Notes: generated by a model not told the origin, from the letters alone. A stretch of 64,000 nt of DNA from Hymenobacter setariae (GCF_007713685.1 NZ_VMRJ01000001.1:372001-436000), one strand, 5' to 3'; shown: positions 42,799 through 51,458, counted from the stretch's first letter. Translations and numbers: made by a program.

Positions 42799-43731
42799 TT
42801 AGATTTCAAACGCGGCCATACTTCGGAAGTCGCCCGGCGTCTGGGTTACCTGCCGTTTGAAAAACGTGCAGAAGTGCGCTACATCGGCAAAACCAAGGCT
42901 ATCGCCAATTTCGGAGATGGTCCAGTTAGTTTGCTTGAGCAATATTTTGGCTTCCTGTATCAAGCGGCTGCTGATTAGCGCCGTAGTGGTTTGGCCAGTC
43001 GTTTCCTTGAGCACGCGGTTAAGGTGGTTGACGTGCACCGCCAGCTGGTTGGCGTAGTCGGTGGCCGTGCGCAAGCGCAGTGGTGGCTGCGGGCTCGTGC
43101 GCGGAAACTGCTGCTCTAGCAAGTCGGCAAACTGGGTCGCCACCCGCTCGGCCGCACTGTGGGTAGCCAGCAAGGCCGGGGCCGGCTGTAGCTTTTGCAC
43201 CAGGTGTATCAGCTCCCACAAGTACGTGCGCAGGAGGTCGTACTTGTAGGCATAGGTGGACTTGATTTCCTGCTCCATCTTCTGGAAAATAGCTTCCACG
43301 GCCGCGCAGTCGGCCTCGCTCACTTCCCACACCGGGTAGGCCGTGGGCTGAAAAATGGGTAGTTCATCCAGGACTACGCCTCCCGCCCGAGCGGGCAGCA
43401 AGAAGGCCTCGTTGAAAATGCAGAAATACCCCTCGGGCGTTTCGGTCAGCGGCAGCCAACGGTAAGGCACGCGGGGCGTCACCAGAAACAAGGTATTCGG
43501 TCCGTCGTGCGGGGCCCGGTCGGCGTACTCCACCCGGCTGCGCCCCCGGCAAAGCGTTATTTTGTGATAGGCCCGCCGGTTGAACGTCATCGGGGGCTGC
43601 TCGCTGGTGCGAGGCATGAAATCGGACAGCCGGAACACGTTGAAATGCCCCACGGCCTGCGCTATATCTGGCGGCGGCACGGTCCGGGGCTGGGAGGCGC
43701 TGTAAAACGTATCGAGCGTGTTAGGTTTCAT
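42799..43731 (-). CDS. AraC family transcriptional regulator
   Basis: A 310-residue regulator. The N-terminal half (about 20-180) is a cupin-like sensor without a clear ligand motif. The C-terminal 100 residues hold two helix-turn-helix units: LAVHVNHLNRVLKETTG and WTISEIGDSLGFADVAHFCTFFKRQVTQTPGDFR. It is 102 bases upstream of the SDR gene on the same strand, so SDR is its likely target and the pair forms a small accessory module between rpiA and pgl. Confidence 0.88.
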   Translation of the reverse strand: MKPNTLDTFYSASQPRTVPPPDIAQAVGHFNVFRLSDFMPRTSEQPPMTFNRRAYHKITLCRGRSRVEYADRAPHDGPNTLFLVTPRVPYRWLPLTETPEGYFCIFNEAFLLPARAGGVVLDELPIFQPTAYPVWEVSEADCAAVEAIFQKMEQEIKSTYAYKYDLLRTYLWELIHLVQKLQPAPALLATHSAAERVATQFADLLEQQFPRTSPQPPLRLRTATDYANQLAVHVNHLNRVLKETTGQTTTALISSRLIQEAKILLKQTNWTISEIGDSLGFADVAHFCTFFKRQVTQTPGDFRSMAAFEI

Positions 43732-43904
43732 CGAGATAGGAAGGGCGGGTTAGATGGCTTCGAGTTAATACACAATTAACTACAAGACGTGCTGCTGAGC
43801 ATCAGCACCGTGCATCTATACGCGAACTCACTAGCACGTGTCTTGCTGCTCAGTCGCGTCTAAACTCCGCTGCTACCCTATTTGTCTGTTAATTCCCACT
43901 AAAA

Positions 43905-43933
43905 AAGGCTCCCCGCATGACACGGGGAGCCTT
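43905..43933 (-). terminator. pgl operon terminator
   Basis: An 11-base perfect stem (43905-43915 with 43923-43933). On the minus strand it is followed by a T-run (CCTTTTTTAG), 46 bases past the pgl stop. Confidence 0.88.
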
Positions 43934-43978
43934 CTTAATCAGGGCTGCGGATTCGTCTACCTAGGGCCTGCCGTAGTG

Positions 43979-44710
43979 CTAGGCGCTGCGCTGCAAGTTC
44001 TTAGCAGCGGCTTCGTCCAAGAACCACGCTAGCTCGCCGCTACTAGGCTCAATGAGCTGCGCTGGGTACTGCTCGATGTCGCGGTCGTGCTCTAATATTT
44101 GCTGCACGGCTTCGGCCTTGCCGGCGCCATACACCAAGAAGGCTACGGCGCGCGCCTGGTTGATGAGCGGCGCCGTGAAGGTGATGCGGTATACCTGCTG
44201 CTCGGGCAGCCATACCTCCTTCACGCCCACCGTTTTATCGTGCAGTACGGGCGTGTGCGGAAACAGCGAGGCCGTGTGCGCATTGTCGCCCAAGCCCAGA
44301 AGCACGAGGTCGAATTTGGCTTTTTTCTCCCCAAAAAACTCTTCAATGTCCACGCAGTATTGCGCGGCAGCTTCGGCGGGCTTTAGCTCGGTATCGACGT
44401 CGAATATCTGGCTGGGGCGCACCCCTAGGGGGTCGAGCAGAGCCTTTTTCGCCATCAGGTAGTTGCTGTCGGGCGAGGTCTGGGGCACGTTGCGCTCATC
44501 GCCAAAGAAGAAATACGTTTGCTCCCACTGCACGCGCTCGCGGTAGGTGGGCGAGGCTAGCAGTTCGTAGAGCTTCTTGGGCGAGCTGCCGCCCGACAAG
44601 GCCACCGCAAACCGTCCGCGGCGCTCAATAGCTTGCGCGGCCCGGTCTACAAAGTACTCGGCCAGAGCAGTTAATACGTCGTCGGGCGTCGAAAGAATAT
44701 GCAAATCCAT
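43979..44710 (-). CDS. pgl: 6-phosphogluconolactonase
   Basis: Hydrolyses 6-phosphogluconolactone, step two of the oxidative pentose phosphate pathway. The 243-residue DevB/NagB-fold chain carries FAVALSGGSSPKKLYELL near residue 35, TYFFFGDERNVPQTSPDSNY near residue 66 and LLGLGDNAHTASLFP near residue 138, which holds the active-site histidine. It is last in the gnd-zwf-pgl operon, 99 bases after zwf. Confidence 0.95.
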   Translation of the reverse strand: MDLHILSTPDDVLTALAEYFVDRAAQAIERRGRFAVALSGGSSPKKLYELLASPTYRERVQWEQTYFFFGDERNVPQTSPDSNYLMAKKALLDPLGVRPSQIFDVDTELKPAEAAAQYCVDIEEFFGEKKAKFDLVLLGLGDNAHTASLFPHTPVLHDKTVGVKEVWLPEQQVYRITFTAPLINQARAVAFLVYGAGKAEAVQQILEHDRDIEQYPAQLIEPSSGELAWFLDEAAAKNLQRSA

Positions 44711-44809
44711 AGGAAAAAGAACTAGGGAACAAGAAAGCTGGGTGAGTGGAGCAAGGGCAAGTAACTACCCACAGCCGGTATCTGCGGCCATTCCTATTCC
44801 CTAGGTCGC

Positions 44810-46324
44810 TTATTTTTTGCTGCTGAGCGGAATGGTGAACCAGTGAAACCCGTCCTTGGCCACGAGTGCCTCGGCCACTTCGGGACCCCACGAGTCGGCC
44901 GAATAGTTGGGGAAGTTCTGGCTCGCGCGGTTCTGCCACGCGTTCAAAATCGGCATTACTAAGTCCCAAGCCTCTTCCACTTGGTCGGCGCGCATAAACA
45001 GCGTTTGGTCGCCGAGCATCACGTCGAGCAGCAGGGTTTCGTAGGCCTCGGGGGCCTGCGCCACATAGGTGCCTTTGTAGTCGAATACCATGTCCACGGT
45101 GTTGAGCACCATGTCCACGCCGGGGCGCTTGGCTTGCACTTGCAGGCGAATGCTCATCTCGGGCTGAATACTGATAACCAGCCGGTTCTTGCGCATCGTA
45201 TCCGCCATTTCGGGCGGAAAGATGGAGTGCGGCACATCCTTAAACTGGATGGTGATGATGGAGGCCGAGCGGTGCAGGCGCTTGCCGGTGCGCAGGTAAA
45301 ACGGCACACCCTGCCACCGCCAGTTGTCTACGAAAAACTTCACAGCAGCGAAGGTTTCGGTGTTCGATTCGGGGTTGGCGCCGGGCTCCTCGCGGTAGCC
45401 GGGCACTTTCTCGCCCTCTATCCAGCCGGGGCCATACTGGCCGCGCACCGCCGAGTCGCGCACCGAGTCAGGCGTGAAGCGGCGCATGGCGCGCAGCACA
45501 TCCACCTTGCGGTCGCGCACTTCCTCGGCCGTGAAGTTCACGGGCGGCTCCATGGCCACGATGCACAGCAGTTGCAGCAAGTGGTTCTGAATCATGTCGC
45601 GCAAGGCGCCCGAGCCATCATAGTAACCTGTGCGCTCGCCCACACCCAGCTGCTCGGTCACCGAAATCTGCACGTGCTCGATGTTGTTGCGGTTCCAGAG
45701 CGGCTCCATGATGGCGTTCGCAAAGCGGAAAGCCATGATGTTCTGCACTGTCTCCTTGCCGAGGTAGTGGTCGATGCGGTAAATCTGCTTTTCCTGGAAA
45801 ATGCAGCCCAGCAGCTTATTCAGCTCCTTGGCCGACTCTAGGTCATGGCCAAAAGGCTTTTCGATAACAATGCGCGTGCGCTCAACGTCGGTGGTTAGGC
45901 CGGCCTTGGAGAGGTTCTCGGCAATAACCGGGAAGAAATTAGGTGCTACGGCCAAGTAGTAGATGACATTGGCCTCCGTTTTCCATTCCTCTTCCAGCTG
46001 CTTGATGCGGTTAGCAAATTCCTGGTAGGTATCGGCGTTTTGCACGTCGGCGGCCTGGTAGTACACGTTGGGCACAAAGCCCTGCCATTTGTCTTCCTTG
46101 GCCTCGCCGCTGCGCGAAAACTCGTTGATATCCTTCAGCATCCGCTCGCGGAAGTCGTCATCCGAGAGCTTGGTGCGGCCCGTGCCGATGAGGGCAAACT
46201 GCTCGGGCAGCCAGCCTTCGAGGTACAGGTTGTACAGCGCCGGCGCCAGCTTGCGGGCGTTCAGGTCGCCGGTGCCGCCAAAGATGACGAAAATGGTCGG
46301 CTGCGATTTTATATTGGTATTCAT
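44810..46324 (-). CDS. zwf: Glucose-6-phosphate 1-dehydrogenase
   Basis: Oxidises glucose 6-phosphate to 6-phosphogluconolactone, producing NADPH. The 504-residue chain shows the nucleotide motif FGGTGDLNARKLAPAL near residue 14, the substrate signature RIDHYLGKETVQN near residue 186 with catalytic histidine, and EKPFGHDLESA. Length and motifs are standard. The upstream gap to gnd contains a perfect 39-base-arm inverted repeat that may set relative expression. Confidence 0.96.
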   Translation of the reverse strand: MNTNIKSQPTIFVIFGGTGDLNARKLAPALYNLYLEGWLPEQFALIGTGRTKLSDDDFRERMLKDINEFSRSGEAKEDKWQGFVPNVYYQAADVQNADTYQEFANRIKQLEEEWKTEANVIYYLAVAPNFFPVIAENLSKAGLTTDVERTRIVIEKPFGHDLESAKELNKLLGCIFQEKQIYRIDHYLGKETVQNIMAFRFANAIMEPLWNRNNIEHVQISVTEQLGVGERTGYYDGSGALRDMIQNHLLQLLCIVAMEPPVNFTAEEVRDRKVDVLRAMRRFTPDSVRDSAVRGQYGPGWIEGEKVPGYREEPGANPESNTETFAAVKFFVDNWRWQGVPFYLRTGKRLHRSASIITIQFKDVPHSIFPPEMADTMRKNRLVISIQPEMSIRLQVQAKRPGVDMVLNTVDMVFDYKGTYVAQAPEAYETLLLDVMLGDQTLFMRADQVEEAWDLVMPILNAWQNRASQNFPNYSADSWGPEVAEALVAKDGFHWFTIPLSSKK

Positions 46325-46340
46325 GTTGAGTTGGTGCTTA

Positions 46341-46460
46341 AAAATCGTCTGTCATTGCGAGCGCAGCGAAGCAATCGCACCAAGACGAGACGGTAGTACG
46401 AGAACCGGCAAACCGTGCTGATGCGATTGCTTCGCTGCGCTCGCAATGACAGACGATTTT
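46341..46460. repeat. REP-like inverted repeat in the gnd-zwf gap
   Basis: Two perfect 39-base arms (46341-46379 and 46422-46460) around a 42-base loop. The arm core is GTCATTGCGAGCGCAGCGAA followed by GCAATCGCA, a class of dispersed repeat seen in Bacteroidota genomes. A single arm recurs at 53678-53716 and a shortened relative at 51427-51453. It fills most of the 148-base gap inside an operon. Confidence 0.85.
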
Positions 46461-46472
46461 CGAGCGCCTTTC

Positions 46473-47957
46473 CTACTCTTTCGGCACGGGGGGCTTTTGG
46501 TTGGCTTGCTCGCCGGCCGGGGCCTCGGGCGTGCTGCGCAGGCCCGTCCACTGGGTGTGGAAGGTACCTTCTTTGCCAATAAGCTCGTAGGTGTGCGCGC
46601 CGAAGTAGTCGCGCTGGGCCTGAATGAGGTTCGATGGCAGACGGCCCGTGCGGAAAGCATCGAAGTAGCCGATGGCCGACGTGTAAGCTGGCACCGGCAG
46701 CCCAGCCGCGATGGCGGCCACTGCCACGGCCCGCGCACCGCCAGCCGACTCTTGCACCAGTTTCTGCACCGCGCCATCTAGCAGCAAGTGCGCCAATTTG
46801 TTATCGCCTTTGTAGGCGTTATAAATATCATTCAAGAACTCAGACCGGATGATGCAGCCGCCGCGCCAGATGCGGGCAATGGTGGCCAGCTTCAAGTCGT
46901 ACTTGAACTCTTCCGACGCCCGGCTCAGCATGTGCATGCCCTGAGCGTAGGTAATGACCATGCTGAAGTAAAACGCCTGCTCTAGCTGACCTAGGAGCTC
47001 GTCTTTGTCGCCGGCCAGCTGCCCCGCGGCGGGCTGGTACTGCTGCCCTAGCTGCTCGCGCAATTGCTTATACTTAGACAGGTCACGCATCGACACAGCC
47101 GTGTCCACGGTCGGGATGGGCGCCTGAATGTCCATCGCCACCTGAGAGGTCCACTTGCCGGTGCCTTTGGCGCGGGCTTCGTCCTTGATGTCGTTGAGCA
47201 GCAGGTGGTCGCTGTCGGGGTTTTTGAAGGCGAAAATGTCCTTCGTAATATCCAGTAGGAAGGACTTAAGGCGACCGTCGTTCCACTTGGTGAATACCTC
47301 GCCAATAGCCGCGTCGTCGAGACCTAGGCCGGTTTTAAGCACACCGTAGGTTTCGGCAATCAGCTCCATCAGGCCGTACTCGATGCCGTTGTGCACCATT
47401 TTCACAAAGTGGCCAGCTGCGCCGGGGCCCATGTAGGCCACGCAGGGCTCGCCGTTCACTTTAGCCGCGATGGCGTCGAACACCGGCTCCATCACCTTGT
47501 ATGCTTCGGCGTCGCCGCCGGGCATCATGCTGGGACCAAAGCGGGCGCCTTCTTCGCCGCCGCTCACACCCATGCCAAAGAAATGCAGCCCCTTATCGCT
47601 CAGCTCTTTGTCGCGGCGCGTGGTGTCGGTGTAGTACGAGTTGCCGCCGTCGATGAGGATATCGCCGGGGCTGAGCAGCGGCGTCATTTCGGCAATTACG
47701 CTATCCACGATGGCCCCCGCAGGCACCAGCATCATAATGGCGCGGGGCGTTTTGATGCTTTTTACAAACTCGGCAGGGTCGCTAAAACCCTTCACGGGCT
47801 TGTCTTTGCCTTCCTGGCCGAGCAGGTCAATCTGCTTTTGGCTCTTGTCGTAGCCGGCTACCGCGAAGCCGTGGTCGGCCATATTCAGTAGCAGGTTGCG
47901 GCCCATTGTGCCCAGGCCAATCATGCCAAAGGCGTATTCCGTGGGGGTGTCGCTCAT
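46473..47957 (-). CDS. gnd: 6-phosphogluconate dehydrogenase (decarboxylating)
   Basis: Converts 6-phosphogluconate to ribulose 5-phosphate with NADPH and CO2. The 494-residue chain has the cofactor motif MIGLGTMGRNLLLNMADHG near residue 12, DGGNSYYTDTTRRDKEL near residue 103, the catalytic lysine in GHFVKMVHNGIEYG near residue 183, and IWRGGCIIRSEFL. It has a tail of about 20 residues rich in Pro, Glu and Lys. It starts the gnd-zwf-pgl operon. Confidence 0.96.
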   Translation of the reverse strand: MSDTPTEYAFGMIGLGTMGRNLLLNMADHGFAVAGYDKSQKQIDLLGQEGKDKPVKGFSDPAEFVKSIKTPRAIMMLVPAGAIVDSVIAEMTPLLSPGDILIDGGNSYYTDTTRRDKELSDKGLHFFGMGVSGGEEGARFGPSMMPGGDAEAYKVMEPVFDAIAAKVNGEPCVAYMGPGAAGHFVKMVHNGIEYGLMELIAETYGVLKTGLGLDDAAIGEVFTKWNDGRLKSFLLDITKDIFAFKNPDSDHLLLNDIKDEARAKGTGKWTSQVAMDIQAPIPTVDTAVSMRDLSKYKQLREQLGQQYQPAAGQLAGDKDELLGQLEQAFYFSMVITYAQGMHMLSRASEEFKYDLKLATIARIWRGGCIIRSEFLNDIYNAYKGDNKLAHLLLDGAVQKLVQESAGGARAVAVAAIAAGLPVPAYTSAIGYFDAFRTGRLPSNLIQAQRDYFGAHTYELIGKEGTFHTQWTGLRSTPEAPAGEQANQKPPVPKE

Positions 47958-48073
47958 CGGGAAATTAGGGATGATGAAAGAAAAAGAGGGTGTTCGAAGA
48001 AAAGCTAAACAAGGCTAACCTAGGGCCACCAGGCGGCTATACGTAAGAATGGCCGGCCGTTGGCCGATTTTGG

Positions 48074-48679
48074 CTAGGGCGAAGATGGGCCAGCTTTGAC
48101 AAATGCCAGCAATTCGGGGAAGAATACCCGAAAATCAGCCTCATAAGCGGCGTAGTGGCGGCGTAGCTCCTCGCCCGCCGTTTCCATACCCGAGCCCGGC
48201 GAGGCCCGGCGGCTCAGGCCCTGCAAGGCGCGGGTAATGCCCGCGATTTCGGCGTAGCCAAGCAGCCAGTTTTGCTGCACTAGGTACGGAAAAAACCGCT
48301 GCACCGGGGCCGGAAACTCGGCGGCCCGGCTGGCCAGCACAGCATACACGCGCTGGGTAAACTCCCCTAGGGCTTCGCAGGAATACTCCTCGAAGTGGCG
48401 CGCCAGAAAATGGTCGTATACCATATCAGACACCACGCCGGCGTACTTGCCATAGCCCGCCTCGCGCAAGCGGGCAGTGGTGCGGCGCACTACGGGGTGC
48501 TGGTCGGTGAAGGTATCAATGGCCCGGTGCATTCTGATACCAGCCTGTACGCCAGGCAAGTATTGCTCAAGCTGGCGGCCGGGCACCGAGTCGGCAATAA
48601 ACTGCCCCAGGAGGTGGTCGGCGTAGGCTGGCGCGGTGGCGTCGGGGCCAGCCAGGTACAAATGAGCCAGAAAATTCAT
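48074..48679 (-). CDS. Acyl carrier protein phosphodiesterase
   Basis: A 201-residue HD-like metal enzyme of the AcpH family that releases phosphopantetheine from acyl carrier protein. Family marks are MNFLAHLYLAG at the start, GQFIADSVPG near residue 25, GIRMHRAIDTFTDQHP near residue 47, and SDMVYDHFLARHF near residue 84. All histidine and aspartate metal-site residues are present. Confidence 0.88.
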   Translation of the reverse strand: MNFLAHLYLAGPDATAPAYADHLLGQFIADSVPGRQLEQYLPGVQAGIRMHRAIDTFTDQHPVVRRTTARLREAGYGKYAGVVSDMVYDHFLARHFEEYSCEALGEFTQRVYAVLASRAAEFPAPVQRFFPYLVQQNWLLGYAEIAGITRALQGLSRRASPGSGMETAGEELRRHYAAYEADFRVFFPELLAFVKAGPSSP

Positions 48680-48818
48680 AGCGGCCGCGCTGGTCCTAGT
48701 ACCACCGCTGAGGTAGTAACCGGGAAACTAGAAACCAGTTCGGCCGTAAGCACAACCCACCACTGGGCGGTGCCCTAGGCGCTGCCACGGTATTTCTTCT
48801 TTCAAAAATTCTCTTTCC

Positions 48819-49331
48819 ATGTCTGAATCTCAAACGCCCGTCACCCACGACCTAGGCAAGCTGTTCGAAAAAATTAAGGATGTGCGTATCGCCATGCTCT
48901 CGACCTTTGACGAGGAGCACAAGCTGCACAGCCGCCCCATGGCTACCATCAAGCCCGACGCCGACGGCTCGCTGCTGTTCCTCACCGATAAGGACTCGGC
49001 CAAGGTGTATGAAGTGAAGCAAGACAACCAGGTAAACTTGAGCTACGCCAACCCCAGCGACAACGTGTACGCGTCGGTATCGGGCACGGCCAGCGCCTAC
49101 CGCGACGAAGCCAAAATCGCCGAGCTCTACACCGAGGACATGCGCGCCTGGTTCCCGAAGGGTAAGGAAGACCCGAACATCATGATTTTGAAAGTCAAAA
49201 TCGAGAAAGCAGAGTATTGGGACTCGCCGAGTGGCGTACTGTCGCGCGCCTATGGCTACCTACGCGCCGTAGCTACGGGCGAGGGCAGCGACTCGAACGA
49301 CGTAAACCAGCACGCCCAAGTAAAGGTGTAA
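48819..49331 (+). CDS. Pyridoxamine 5'-phosphate oxidase-fold stress protein
   Basis: A 170-residue split-barrel flavin-binding protein of the general stress protein 26 group. Typical elements are IAMLSTFDEEHKLHSRPMAT near residue 27, LLFLTDKDSAKVYEV, VNLSYANPSDNVYASVSGTA near residue 75 and LKVKIEKAEYWDSPSG near the end. A ligand such as FMN or F420-like flavin is expected but enzymatic action is unproven in this group. No signal peptide. Confidence 0.87.
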   Translation: MSESQTPVTHDLGKLFEKIKDVRIAMLSTFDEEHKLHSRPMATIKPDADGSLLFLTDKDSAKVYEVKQDNQVNLSYANPSDNVYASVSGTASAYRDEAKIAELYTEDMRAWFPKGKEDPNIMILKVKIEKAEYWDSPSGVLSRAYGYLRAVATGEGSDSNDVNQHAQVKV

Positions 49332-49414
49332 CTGCTTTCTGAGCTGTCAGCTTTCGATTGCCGTTAAATTTTTGATTTGCAAGCGCAAGCGAACCGCGGG
49401 TCTACAACATAACG

Positions 49415-49456
49415 AACAGCCACTGGTGATTCTAATAGAATTTCTAGTGGCTGTTT
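49415..49456 (+). terminator. Putative terminator
   Basis: A stem of 11 to 12 pairs (AACAGCCACT with AGTGGCTGTT) followed by TTTGG, 84 bases after the stress protein gene. Confidence 0.65.
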
Positions 49457-49475
49457 TGGCGTCCTGCCATTAATA

Positions 49476-49678
49476 TAAGAGCGTGTGTAGCATCTCAATA
49501 TTCGGTCATGCTGAGCCCCGCAAAGCATCTCTACTGCCTTACTGAGCATCTCTACTGCCTTACTGAGCATCTCTACCGCATCGCTGGAAAGCTGCTCAAT
49601 AAGGCAGTAGAGATACTTCGCGGGGCTCGGCATGACAAACAAATAAGGTATTTTTTATAATTTCTAGACACGCCCTTA
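49476..49678. mobile_element. MITE-like element with imperfect terminal inverted repeats
   Basis: A 203-base element. The ends TAAGAGCGTGTGTAG (49476-49490) and CTAGACACGCCCTTA (49664-49678) are inverted repeats matching at 13 of 15 positions. Inside is a second palindrome (49505-49636) with arms GTCATGCTGAGCCCCGC and GCGGGGCTCGGCATGAC, and 21-base tandem units (GAGCATCTCTACTGCCTTACT) at 49524-49580. No transposase is encoded; the minus-strand frame across it is not a gene. Confidence 0.6.
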
Positions 49679-49689
49679 GCTCAGACCTT

Positions 49690-50151
49690 ATGGCCATTCC
49701 GCCGGAAGTAGCCGTGTTTATTGAACGAGGGATTGAGGTCGGTAAAATGTGTTTGCCCGACCATTATCCCACACCCGACAACTTCGCTGAATTTCAGGCT
49801 GGTTACCGCTACAACGCCGTTACCGGCGAAGTACTAATAGGAGAACAAGCGGGCGATTTTCAGCCTTCGTGGTATGTAGTGGCGGCCAACTACTTCGATG
49901 ACCCTTTTTACGTCGATTTTCTGGAGCAGGAAGCAGGCTTTCCCGTCTATTTTTCTTTCCACGGGGCCGGCACTTGGACGCCGCTCCGAGTGGCGGCTAC
50001 GCTGCTCGACTTCACCATCCTACTCACCGCACTAGCCGAAACGGCGGACGATGCCGCGGCATCCGTACGGCTCTTGCGCAGTATTCCGGACGTGGAAAAT
50101 GAATTCTGGCAAGAAGTAATCGAGGAATATGAAACAAGTGAGCCGGAGTAG
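49690..50151 (+). CDS. SMI1/KNR4 (SUKH)-like protein
   Basis: A 153-residue soluble acidic protein. The pattern GYRYNAVTGEVLIGEQAGDFQPSWYVVAANYFDDPFYVDF near residue 37, followed by FPVYFSFHGAGTWTPLRVAATLLDFTILL, fits SUKH-type proteins, many of which are immunity proteins against polymorphic toxins; others are housekeeping. No toxin gene is next to it. It starts 11 bases after the MITE-like element and is followed 17 bases later by the CrtA-like gene. Confidence 0.55.
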   Translation: MAIPPEVAVFIERGIEVGKMCLPDHYPTPDNFAEFQAGYRYNAVTGEVLIGEQAGDFQPSWYVVAANYFDDPFYVDFLEQEAGFPVYFSFHGAGTWTPLRVAATLLDFTILLTALAETADDAAASVRLLRSIPDVENEFWQEVIEEYETSEPE

Positions 50152-50168
50152 TAGGTTAGACAAAACGA

Positions 50169-50906
50169 ATGCTTACGACCATTACCATTTTTACCCTGCA
50201 GCCCGGCCAGTGGCGCTGGGGCCTGTCCCAAATGGGTACCTCGCCTGGCACGTTAAAAAAAGTAGCGGGCCTACAATTTTTTCAGCTGCTAGGTAGTGGC
50301 GCGGCCAATGGCTTCGGCTTCTTGCCTAACCTCGACCGCTACGGCTTCCTAGGGGTCTGGGAGTCGGCCGAGGCTGCCACAGCCTTCTTCACAGCGCACC
50401 CGCTTTGGGCCAATTACCAGCACCGCAGCCGCGAAACCTGGACGGCCGAATTGGCTCCGCTCCGCTCGCACGGGCTCTGGAATGGCTTGAATCCCTTTGA
50501 CTACCCGACTGACGCCCTAGGGCCGGTTCCAGACGCCAGCCCGGTGGCGGTACTCACGCGAGCCAGCATCCGGTTGCGGCGGGCGGCGCGGTTTTGGGGC
50601 TATGTGGAGCCCACAAGCCGGGCGCTCGCCGAGGCGCCGGGCGTGCGACTGGCCATCGGGCTGGGCGAGCTACCGCTAGTGCGGCAAGCCACGTTTAGTG
50701 TCTGGGAATCGGCCGAAGCCATGCAGCAGTATGCCTACCGCGATGTGCGCCACCGCGAGGTCATTCAACTGACGCGGCGCGAAGGTTGGTACGGCGAGGA
50801 ACTATTTGCCCGCTTTCGGGTGCTAAGCAGCCGGGGCACGGTAGACGGCCAAGCACCCATCATGAGCGAAGTGCTAGGTGCCCAGGCGCCGAAAAAGACC
50901 ACCTAG
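50169..50906 (+). CDS. CrtA-like (spheroidene monooxygenase-type) protein
   Basis: A 245-residue protein similar in layout to CrtA, which adds a keto group to carotenoids. Shared features include TSPGTLKKVAGLQFFQLLGSG near residue 24, YGFLGVWESAEAA, LNPFDYP, AVLTRASIRLRRAARFW near residue 125, GLGELPLVRQATFSVWESAEAMQQYAY near residue 167 and a REGWYGEELFARFRVL end. Hymenobacter-type bacteria are pigmented, so carotenoid oxidation is plausible. No other crt gene is in the window. Confidence 0.75.
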   Translation: MLTTITIFTLQPGQWRWGLSQMGTSPGTLKKVAGLQFFQLLGSGAANGFGFLPNLDRYGFLGVWESAEAATAFFTAHPLWANYQHRSRETWTAELAPLRSHGLWNGLNPFDYPTDALGPVPDASPVAVLTRASIRLRRAARFWGYVEPTSRALAEAPGVRLAIGLGELPLVRQATFSVWESAEAMQQYAYRDVRHREVIQLTRREGWYGEELFARFRVLSSRGTVDGQAPIMSEVLGAQAPKKTT

Positions 50907-50989
50907 CTCAAACCCTATTCAGGCCTCGCCCGTATCTTCGCGGCCAAGACATAAACCTTATTTATTCACTCTCTACTGCCCTTTTTGCC

Positions 50990-51346
50990 ATGCGACAGTA
51001 CGATAATCTGGACGACGACGACCTCGACGACGACGATAACCTCGACACGTTTGCCCGCACGGGCGGCGCCAAAACCCGCGGCTCGGGCGAGGACCAACTA
51101 TCGGCCAAATACGCCGACTACCTAATGTGGCGCGACACCGGCTCCTCGCACGATGAGGCGCTCGACCTGGCCGCCATGACCGAAGAAGAATTCACGACTG
51201 CCGAAGCTGCCGAAGACCCCGACGGCGCCAGCGGCCTCAGCCCCCTCGACGATGACGACGACCTCGACAACGATGATGAGGATGACGACTTCGGTAGCAG
51301 CTCGCGCAGCCGCGGCCGTGGCGACGACTACGACAGCGATTATTAA
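50990..51346 (+). CDS. Small highly acidic protein of unknown function
   Basis: A 118-residue product dominated by aspartate: runs of D and LDDDD at both ends (residues 6-18 and 81-99) flank a short ordered centre (SAKYADYLMWRDTGSSHDEALDLAAMTEEEF). The tail is Ser/Arg/Gly-rich. It has no signal and no known motif. It might bind cations or a basic partner. An in-frame start at 50786 lies inside the CrtA-like gene and is rejected. Confidence 0.65.
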   Translation: MRQYDNLDDDDLDDDDNLDTFARTGGAKTRGSGEDQLSAKYADYLMWRDTGSSHDEALDLAAMTEEEFTTAEAAEDPDGASGLSPLDDDDDLDNDDEDDDFGSSSRSRGRGDDYDSDY

Positions 51347-51368
51347 TCGCTGAATTTTTGAAATGCGA

Positions 51369-51410
51369 AAAGGCCCCGCTACTCGGTTGAGTGGCGGGGC
51401 CTTTTTTGCT
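51369..51410. terminator. Rho-independent terminator
   Basis: An 11-base perfect stem (51369-51379 with 51394-51404) followed by a T-run on the plus strand. It lies between the acidic-protein gene and the convergent DUF4197 gene. Confidence 0.88.
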
Positions 51411-51426
51411 AACCCTTTCAAGAACT

Positions 51427-51453
51427 GTCATGCAGCGCGCAGCGAAGCATGAC
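51427..51453. repeat. Short REP-like hairpin
   Basis: GTCATGC and GCATGAC arms around GCGCAGCGAAG. The core GCGCAGCGAAGCA is shared with the large inverted repeat at 46.4 kb. Confidence 0.6.
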
Positions 51454-51458
51454 CTAGG

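Noticed and set aside
44981..45841. Plus-strand frame of 286 codons opposite zwf
   Set aside because: His/Val/Ala-rich antisense shadow of a well-conserved gene.
49524..49580. Tandem units looking like a tiny CRISPR array
   Set aside because: Units are directly adjacent with no spacers, only two to three copies, and there are no cas genes.
49364..49642. Minus-strand frame with repeated AVEMLSK units
   Set aside because: It is the translation of the tandem and palindromic repeats of the MITE-like element, not a gene.
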